A stretch of 64,000 nt of DNA from Paraspadella gotoi (Eukaryota; Chaetognatha). A program made the translations under genes and the position numbers. Shown piece after piece: positions 56,780 to 64,000 of this stretch. The stretch's first letter is position 1. Each line of letters starts with the position of its first letter. The notes under the pieces were generated by a model. It did no database searches and was not told the DNA's origin. It saw only the letters and a program-made list of their open reading frames with translations. The stretch lies in the NCBI GenBank assembly GCA_051294375.1, contig CM119269.1, positions 20,412,371 to 20,476,370 of the forward strand, read 5' to 3'.

Positions 56780-57620
56780 GTTTTATTAACCAAAAAGTTT
56801 TTTTTTAAACTGAAATAGATCTGCGATGATAAAATGTATTTAATCTTTCGAAAAACTATATTAGATCAACAGTATTGCACTGCATCGGAATTGGCAATTT
56901 CAAAGGCAGGAAATACGAACGTTTCCCACGACAACCTCCTTTCCCCGTCTGTTTTGTTTTCTTTTTGTCTCCTTTTCTTTGTTTTCTTTTTTTAAAATTG
57001 TTTCCTGTGCCTGAATGTTTTTCGTGCTCGCCGCGTTAGGAGGGCGAAGGCCTCGCACCCCAGGCCCCACTAGGCCCCCCTGGCCTCTTCTCCTCTACCA
57101 CTAATTCGTCGGAAAACATTTGCCAGAGAATTTGCTCGTCTCTCGATTTTTTTTTTTTTTTTGCTTCTGGCCCTGCTGCTGATGGCCTGAGGCTGCCGCT
57201 GTCCCTGCAGCTGCGGTCGTGGTAGTCGTTTTTCGAGGTTTTTGGTATTCTTTAAAGTTTAGTACGGAATATGTCATGGTACTTCATGTACTTCATATTA
57301 CTTCATGGTGTGTGTGATTAATGGTACTGTATCAGGGAATACAATTAAACCTCATGTCGAAATACCAAGACTCAGATGAATGGAATTAATTTTTCCTCAC
57401 AAAAAGAAAAAAATATATGTGAAAGGGAATAACCCGAACAGAAGAGAAAAAAATTTAAAAAATGAATAAAAGAATAAACAGAAAATAAAAATAATAAATA
57501 AATAAAGGGTGTGCCCGTCGCTGCAGTGGTTTATTTCCCGTTAATGGTCGCTTGGCAACCGCCCGCCCGTCGCGACGTTACGACCGACTCGGAAATTAAT
57601 AAACGGTACACGGAAGAATT
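56780..57620. other. Non-coding spacer with a short GC-rich patch
   Basis: A G/C-rich patch at 57010-57110 and a T run at 57149-57164. No gene recognised. Confidence 0.4.
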
Positions 57621-57628
57621 GATAAATG

Positions 57629-57732
<104 letters not shown>

Positions 57733-58507
57733 CAGAAAGAGAAGTGGTTGTGTGTGTTTTCGTCTTTGGGGTTTTATGTCTGCTCTTTCGATAAGTTTGG
57801 AACTTATTTATTTGATTTATATTTTGTATTTGGTTTTGAATTCAGACCCTTCAAGTTCGTGTCTTCATTTTATGTCATTTTTCTTTCGTTCCATTATAGT
57901 TCTTATATGTATAATATTCTCATTCCAAGTTTCTCCTCATTTTCGATTCATTTGGTCCAAAATCGTTTTCCGATGTTCTTTTTAAATTAGAATCGCACCT
58001 CGTGACATCTCGTCGTCTTCTCTTTGAGTCTAATGGCCGTCGTCTCTCTCTCTCTCTCTCTCTCCTGATTTCTTCTTTCATAATTCATATCACATTTTAT
58101 TCATTTTCTTTTTGTTTTCCCCACTTTTCTGCTTTTCATTCTTTTCTCTCACTAATGTTCTTCCCTTTTCACTTTTTCTATTTTCATTGAGAATCGGTCA
58201 AGGGTCGAGCGTCAAAACTCAAAGTCATCGAAAAATCGATATATTGTCACAAACGTAAAAACAGAAAAATTCCAAAATTAAAGACACATACCGCTCGCAA
58301 CTAAACGAACCACAAAAAACCTAACCAACGTCGTTCCACCCTAACTCACCACTACCCTGGCGCCGCCGCTTCGCCTCTGCACTCATGTCAATAACCTCAC
58401 CTCCCGCATCCGCCTTCTCCGGTTCCGCCTCCACGATCACCGTCACATCCGCCCGAGACGTTGATTAACTCACCCGAACGTTCCGCATCCTTCTTTTGCC
58501 CATACGC

Positions 58508-58537
58508 TTCCTCCTCCTCCTCCTCCTCCTCCTCCTC
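58508..58537 (+). repeat. (CTC)10 microsatellite
   Basis: Perfect triplet run just upstream of an inverted-repeat element. Confidence 0.9.
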
Positions 58538-58628
58538 CAAGATTCCATTCTTTGCCCTCAACCAATTCATCATCCCCGATCCCTCTTCTCACATAAACGC
58601 CACCAATTCAGCTAATTCTTCTTCCTTT

Positions 58629-58965
58629 TTAGTTGCGCCGCGAGTACTCTATAATTCACTCTTCGGTCGGTCAGTCGGTCGGTCAGTCGGTTTGTCTGTC
58701 CGTCAGTCTGTCCTACTTACGTTAAAAATGCATATAATTTTCTTATAGTTGATTGCTCATTTGTTAAGACAGAAAAAAAAACTCAAATCTAAGGGACTGC
58801 GAGAGCCGCCTTCAGGAATTCATAAAACCCTAAGGACTAAAAGAGGGAATTTTGCTGCTGTGCATGTCATAAATATACGGGCTTGTCATGTCATATTATA
58901 TGATCAATGGGAAATTCACGTGAAAATAAAGTCACTTCGGCGCAACACATTGGAATTACCGTTCT
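58629..58965 (+). mobile_element. Same short inverted-repeat element, copy 5
   Basis: The best-kept termini: TTAGTTGCGCCGCGAGTACT at the left and CACTTCGGCGCAACACATTG at the right, with GGTCAGTCGGTCGGTCAG inside. Confidence 0.8.
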
Positions 58966-58977
58966 TTTACGTATCTT

Positions 58978-59050
58978 GTTTTTCTTTTCTTTTCTTTTCT
59001 TTTCTTTTCTTTTCCTTTCTTTTCCCCTCTTTTCCTTTCTTTTCCCCTCC
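58978..59050 (+). repeat. (CTTTT)n tract
   Basis: TTTTC pentamers immediately next to the right end of element copy 5. Confidence 0.85.
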
Positions 59051-59526
59051 TCTCTTTCCTCCTACCTGTGTTAAATCTTTTCCTCCAAGACCGCCATTCT
59101 CCCTCTCTCCCTTTTTTCTATTCTCTCCCTTTTCCGACCTCTTCTTGGCCAGAGCTTTTCCCGAGGAAACGTTAATCTTCCATCATCTCATTTGCTTCCC
59201 AGTTTTACAGATTTTCTGTCTACTCAAATCCTTTTTCTTCGGTTCCTCCTTTTTTCTCATTTCGTCTCTTCTCATTTTTTCCCTCATTCTTTTTTCTTTC
59301 TTTCTCATCTTCTTTGTCTTTCTTTTAACTTTTTTTTTTCGGTTTTTACATTTCCCTAGACACCAAAATTTCTGCAGCACCCAAACCACTGCCTAACTTG
59401 TGTCATTTTCTCTTACATAAAAGAAGAGATCTAAAGGTAAATGTTTAAGCATTTAAATAAAGGAAAGAGAAAAAATGTTATCTTAATTGTTGATCTGGTT
59501 CCTTCCTTCACGTCTACATCCATACT

Positions 59527-59630
<104 letters not shown>

Positions 59631-59639
59631 CTCCTATCT

Positions 59640-61080
59640 CTCATTTTGGCGCGATTTATGTTCCTTTCAAAGTATCCAGCTCTCGCCTCTTGTTTGGCGC
59701 CCGAGCGAGCCCGAGTGCGCCCGACAAAATCGGAACCTCGAGCCCCATCACGCGCCCGACCACGAGCCGGGCCTGGCAGAGTTCGCGCCCTTAGCTTATT
59801 CCATTTTTGTTTTGAGGCCCCGCCGGAGCATAACTCATGCGGATACGTTATCAGCCTCGGCCTCGTTTTCGAAACCTTTTGTTTTCTTTCTACATTGTTT
59901 ATGATTCTTGTGTTTTTGTTTGTTTTCTCAGGGTTTTTTTTTTAAGATGGTTTTATTCCTCTTTTTTTTACTTTCATGTCCTCTTTATACGATTTTTTTA
60001 AATGAAAAATGATTCATTCATTCATTTAAAAAGTAACATTACCTTATCACATTGTTATATTCTTTCACAACCGGTCGTATTGATCATTGACGCAGCTGTT
60101 GACTCGGATAACTACTACGACAACGACAACGACGTCGACAACGACCATTCTCTGCCCCCTTTAATCGGGAAAGCGGGAGACAAAAGCAATACGTCCCTCC
60201 AAGCCAAAACGCCTTTGATATTCCAACGACTTTTTTTTCTCATGCATGTTGTATCGTCATCTTCCCCTCTTTATTTCATTGTTTATGTCTTAGGGAGACT
60301 TCATGCCCATGACTTTCCACAATAATTTAGAAATGTGAGATCGATGGTTAAGAATTTATGAAAATTTTATAGATTTTTTGCAGCAGGAATATTTCGGTTT
60401 TCCAGGTTAACTTTTTGTATTTTTAACCAAAATACTGACTCACTAAACTACGTTCGATACGAGACTAAATAACGTTTACAAATATCTTCAATCTTCATAT
60501 AAACAAGGTTTATTTCCAGGCAGCGCTCATACGGGTTTTAATGGCTTCACGCCTGTATGGTTTTACATCTTTATGAATTCAAGGAATGGATGTTAAGACT
60601 TCGTCGAATCGATGCTTGGCTTCTCTCTCTCTCTCTCTTATCAGACGTAAAAGTTGTTGTGAAAGCGAATTGCGTCGTTTAGGCGGCGTTGACCTCGCCT
60701 GACGTCACGCCTGTGGTAACGAGTCTGACGTCACTGAAGCCGTGTTTGACTTTTTTTCTTTTTTTTCTTTTTATTCTTAAATTTCTATAATTTCTATAAT
60801 TTTTACCAGTGTTTTATTTTTTTTTCTCTCCAATTGTTCAAAGTCTGTTGATATATAATTATATAGTTTTTAATTTCTTTAACTTTCTTATATTTATGCT
60901 TAAACCTTCCTCCCTTTTCAATTAGCTCTTCGTATTACTTTTTTTAACTTCCTCTTCTCATAAGTTTTTGCACTCGAATCGTTTTTCTCCCGTTGAACGA
61001 TCCAATCATAATTATTTTCTTCCTTTTACGGGAGTTTCTTTCCTTTTATCACCGAGGGGATCACGGCACAAAAAACTATT
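59640..61080. other. Non-coding spacer
   Basis: A GC-rich patch at 59690-59790 (GCGCCCGAGCGAGCCCGA...) and a GACAAC run near 60117-60140. No convincing gene. Confidence 0.4.
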
Positions 61081-61085
61081 TTAAG

Positions 61086-61087
<2 letters not shown>

Positions 61088-61132
<45 letters not shown>
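61088..61132 (+). repeat. (GA)n microsatellite
   Basis: Perfect run of about 22 units. Confidence 0.95.
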
Positions 61133-61136
<4 letters not shown>

Positions 61137-61634
61137 TAAAGGAGAAAAGAGTGAGGTTGTGACATTGAGGAAGTGACAGAGGGAGAAACTTTCAAAACAT
61201 TTTAAAAGAGAATGATTAACTAAATTTCTCTTACAACAAATCGGATATTTTGTGGTGAAACAGAAAAAGAAATGCACGTAGTTTTAAGTAATGGCAAAGT
61301 TGAAAGTTATTTACTATTTTACAACGTACGTATGTATTTCAATTGAAATATAAACAATCAATGCGAATATTATGAATTGATCTTCAAAGAGAGAGAAAGA
61401 CGAGAGCCGGAGACGAGAGGAGAGAGAGAGAGAGGCGCAGAGAGTCGCACAGTTTATAGTATTCTTCTAGAATATTATTTTAGGAGCAGGATAGAATAAT
61501 ATTAAATAAATAAAGGAATAAAAATGTTGTAAGAAGAAAAGAAAAACGAGAGAGAGGGCGATTGAAGGAGTGATGGCTTCTCATATCCGATGAGTGGAGA
61601 AGAAGACCAGCTTGAATCCCACTTAATGGTACTG

Positions 61635-61679
61635 TTAGAGAGGAGAGAAGAGAGAGAGGGAGAGAGAAGAGAGAAGACG

Positions 61680-61718
<39 letters not shown>

Positions 61719-61740
61719 AGAGATGAGATGAATTGCAGCA

Positions 61741-61779
<39 letters not shown>

Positions 61780-61800
61780 GAGAGACAGAGAGAGAAAGGG
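61635..61800 (+). repeat. Clustered (GA)n tracts
   Basis: Three GA blocks separated by short unique sequence. Confidence 0.9.
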
Positions 61801-62404
61801 GGCAGACAGATTCTCAATATTTTTTTTCTTCTCGAGCAATGATATCTTGATGCCCGGTCTCGCTCGCTCTCGCGACAAAGGAGGGCAAATGAGAAATTCA
61901 TAGCGAATTCGTTCAAAAGTCTCTTCTCTCTTTTTATTCCTCATCGTGAATTCAACTCGAATGAAAATTTTATCAAGGATTCCCAACTTCGCTCGGGTAA
62001 TGATCCGTGAAAACAGAAATTGGCTTCACCCTTCACTGATTTTCCATGGAATGAAATGTGAAATATCTCGTGCCGTAGTTTAGAGGATTAAAAGGTGGCG
62101 GATATTGTTAGATGGATCGAACAATCAGGTTTTGGCTGTTTTTCTGGGATCGAATTTGAACCCAATCATCATTTCAAGATTATAAACGATTATAATTATA
62201 TTATAACTGTAAAAAGGTAATGATTACGTATATATTTAACTCTCAGAAAGGCGTTTTGTTGCGGAAAGAAACGTATACAAAATAAAATAAACTGGTTTGA
62301 AAACAAAGAAAAGTTGTAAAAGAAAAATGTGAAAAGAGGGAAACAACTGGAAAACTATAACTAGAAATATAATTCGGTGAACTCCTTCTTTGCACAACGA
62401 AGAG

Positions 62405-62428
62405 TGAGAGAGAGAGAGAGAGAGAGAT

Positions 62429-62485
<57 letters not shown>
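62405..62485 (+). repeat. (GA)n microsatellite
   Basis: Two interruptions (GATAG, GAAAG). Confidence 0.95.
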
Positions 62486-62489
<4 letters not shown>

Positions 62490-62744
62490 CGCTCACTCTG
62501 TTTTTCCATCACTATTTTCCAGGCCGCGAATTTTTCCCCCTATTTTTTATTTTTGACAAAGAAAATCGTTTTTGTTGTTCAAGAACCGGAATTCTATTTC
62601 GCTGTGAAAATGGAGTGAAAAATAAAAGCGCGAAAATAAAACTGGGTTCACTGTGCGAGAAAAATAAAAGCGCAGGAATAAAACAGATTTCACTGTGAGA
62701 ATACGAATCATCAAAGATTTCCTTTTATGGCAAAGGGGAGAAAA

Positions 62745-62985
62745 GTGTGATGTCCGGGGTGTGAGGCATCTGCCGACACCTTGCGCTCAAGGATTTTGAC
62801 CTGCTTTGACCTGCCCAGGTCACTGGCGTGTTTATGCCAACAACATCACACTTAACCAGAGAGACCGTGAGGGGATTGCACCCGGAACTCACAGTTGGTG
62901 AACGAATACTTAGCTGTTCAAGTCAATCGGACGAGCAGAGTTTCTCCAAGCTATACAGGAGGTGAATTTAGGATTCACCACACTT
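62745..62985 (-). mobile_element. tRNA-derived SINE, family S1, copy 3
   Basis: Same layout as 51225-51445: degenerate B box complement GGATTGCACC at 62873-62882 and A-box region complement ACTTAGCTGTTCAAGTCAAT at 62908-62927. The outer flanks (CCAAGCTATA..GGAGG..GAATTTAGGATTC) are shared with copy 2. Confidence 0.75.
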
Positions 62986-62989
62986 TCCT

Positions 62990-63770
62990 CTTTTTTGCCC
63001 GTTTGTATCGTTAGAATTCATTTTCTAGTAATCGTTAGAATAAGAATTCATTTTCAAGTAATCGTACACATGGGCTGATCCACTTCGTGACTGCATTTTT
63101 TCAACACTTACCTCCCCCTTTGCTTGTCCGTTCATTCTTTCGCAAAGAATCCTCATTCTTTCTTTTTCTTTTTATATTTCTTTTCTTTTTTTTCCTAAAA
63201 ATCCTCCCGAAACACATTCTCTCTTTCCCTTTTTTGTCTTACCCTCCGCTCTTACAAACCACTATCTGAGTTCTATGGCCAAATCCCATCCATGATTTAT
63301 GCGGGATCTCCCCTTCTCCTTCTCACTCTCTTTCTTTCTTTTTTTCTTTCTTTTTCCATGACGGAGAAAATCCCTTCTTGTTCATGACCCAATTCTTGGG
63401 CGAATGGATCATACTACATGGACGCGGTTTTTTTTTTTATGTTTCTCGTGATTTTCAATTTTCGTTCGAATTTCGATTACGCTCTTGTCGTGAGAAACAC
63501 AAGGACGTTAAAATCCCAAGCCTATGTGGCCATATGTGCATTTTCTATGCTCGTACGTTGCCCATAGGGATTTCTAGTCAAAAAAGTTATATCCACGTCA
63601 CTATGTATCAAAGACAACCAGGGCACGGACGTCATTGCGGATTGAGGACAATGTCGATGACCCTCGCGTCTGATGAAAAAGATTCGGAGAGACAAACGCG
63701 ACTCATTAATCAAACGCGCGACGAGGGAGACAACCGACGTCCGCGAGCGACGAGAAGAATTGCCAAGGCA
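62990..63770. other. Non-coding spacer
   Basis: A pyrimidine-rich part (63080-63360) then mixed sequence. The 175-codon frame at 63378-63905 ends in a Ser/Leu CT repeat and is not convincing. Confidence 0.35.
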
Positions 63771-63773
63771 TTC

Positions 63774-63806
63774 GTCTCTCTCTCTCTCTCTCTCTCTCTC
63801 TGTTCT

Positions 63807-63880
<74 letters not shown>
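63774..63880 (+). repeat. (CT)n microsatellite
   Basis: Two CT blocks with TGTTCTCTT between them. Confidence 0.95.
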
Positions 63881-63881
<1 letters not shown>

Positions 63882-64000
63882 CACTCCTTCTCGATCTTTC
63901 AATAAGCATCAACTTACGCCCTCTTGAGAACACCTCACCCGGAAACGCGATCCTTAGGAAACAAAAGACGAAATGAAAGTGGAGAATAAATAGGGAAGCT

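Noticed and set aside
58749-59396. 215-codon plus-strand ORF
   Set aside because: Starts inside an inverted-repeat element and continues through CTTTT repeats and pyrimidine-rich DNA.

Overview
This is nuclear DNA of a eukaryote, most likely an invertebrate animal. It is AT-rich and gene-poor, and it is packed with simple repeats: dozens of (CT)n/(GA)n tracts, (GAC)n, (AAAG)n and (ATC)n. It has GT-AG introns, tRNA-derived SINEs, a short inverted-repeat mobile element and five hammerhead-ribozyme motifs. Nothing looks prokaryotic: no operons, no rRNA, no long uninterrupted gene. I cannot name the phylum. Three 25-N gaps, a giant near-perfect palindrome and two long imperfect duplications rich in homopolymer indels suggest an assembly made partly from uncorrected long reads, so frameshifts here are poor evidence for pseudogenes.

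Layout. 1-7.3 kb holds exon-like blocks of one or more unrecognised genes on the minus strand, including an internal ~2.15 kb duplication. 9.25-12.47 kb is an AT-rich inverted repeat with ~1.6 kb arms. 12.7-14.5 kb holds further minus-strand exon-like blocks with a possible transmembrane segment. 15.05-19.02 kb is a second, noisier copy of 1-3.9 kb. 22.3-24.7 kb holds a three-exon minus-strand gene for a 209-residue multipass membrane protein; its middle exon is duplicated and its first intron holds a decayed minisatellite.

34.9-38.1 kb contains the best-supported genes: two tandem plus-strand paralogues (A and B) for small secreted, Arg-rich, cysteine-paired proteins. They share exon structure, splice phase and a C-x6-C ... 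C-x6-C pattern, and their differences are mostly synonymous. I do not recognise the family. The rest, 38-64 kb, is dominated by microsatellites, polypurine/polypyrimidine tracts, minisatellites and SINEs, with only weak coding candidates.

The main points of interest are the A/B secreted pair, the hammerhead ribozymes (one inside the intron of gene B, in sense orientation), the membrane-protein gene with a minisatellite at its splice donor, and the palindrome/duplication structure, which may be biological or artefactual.
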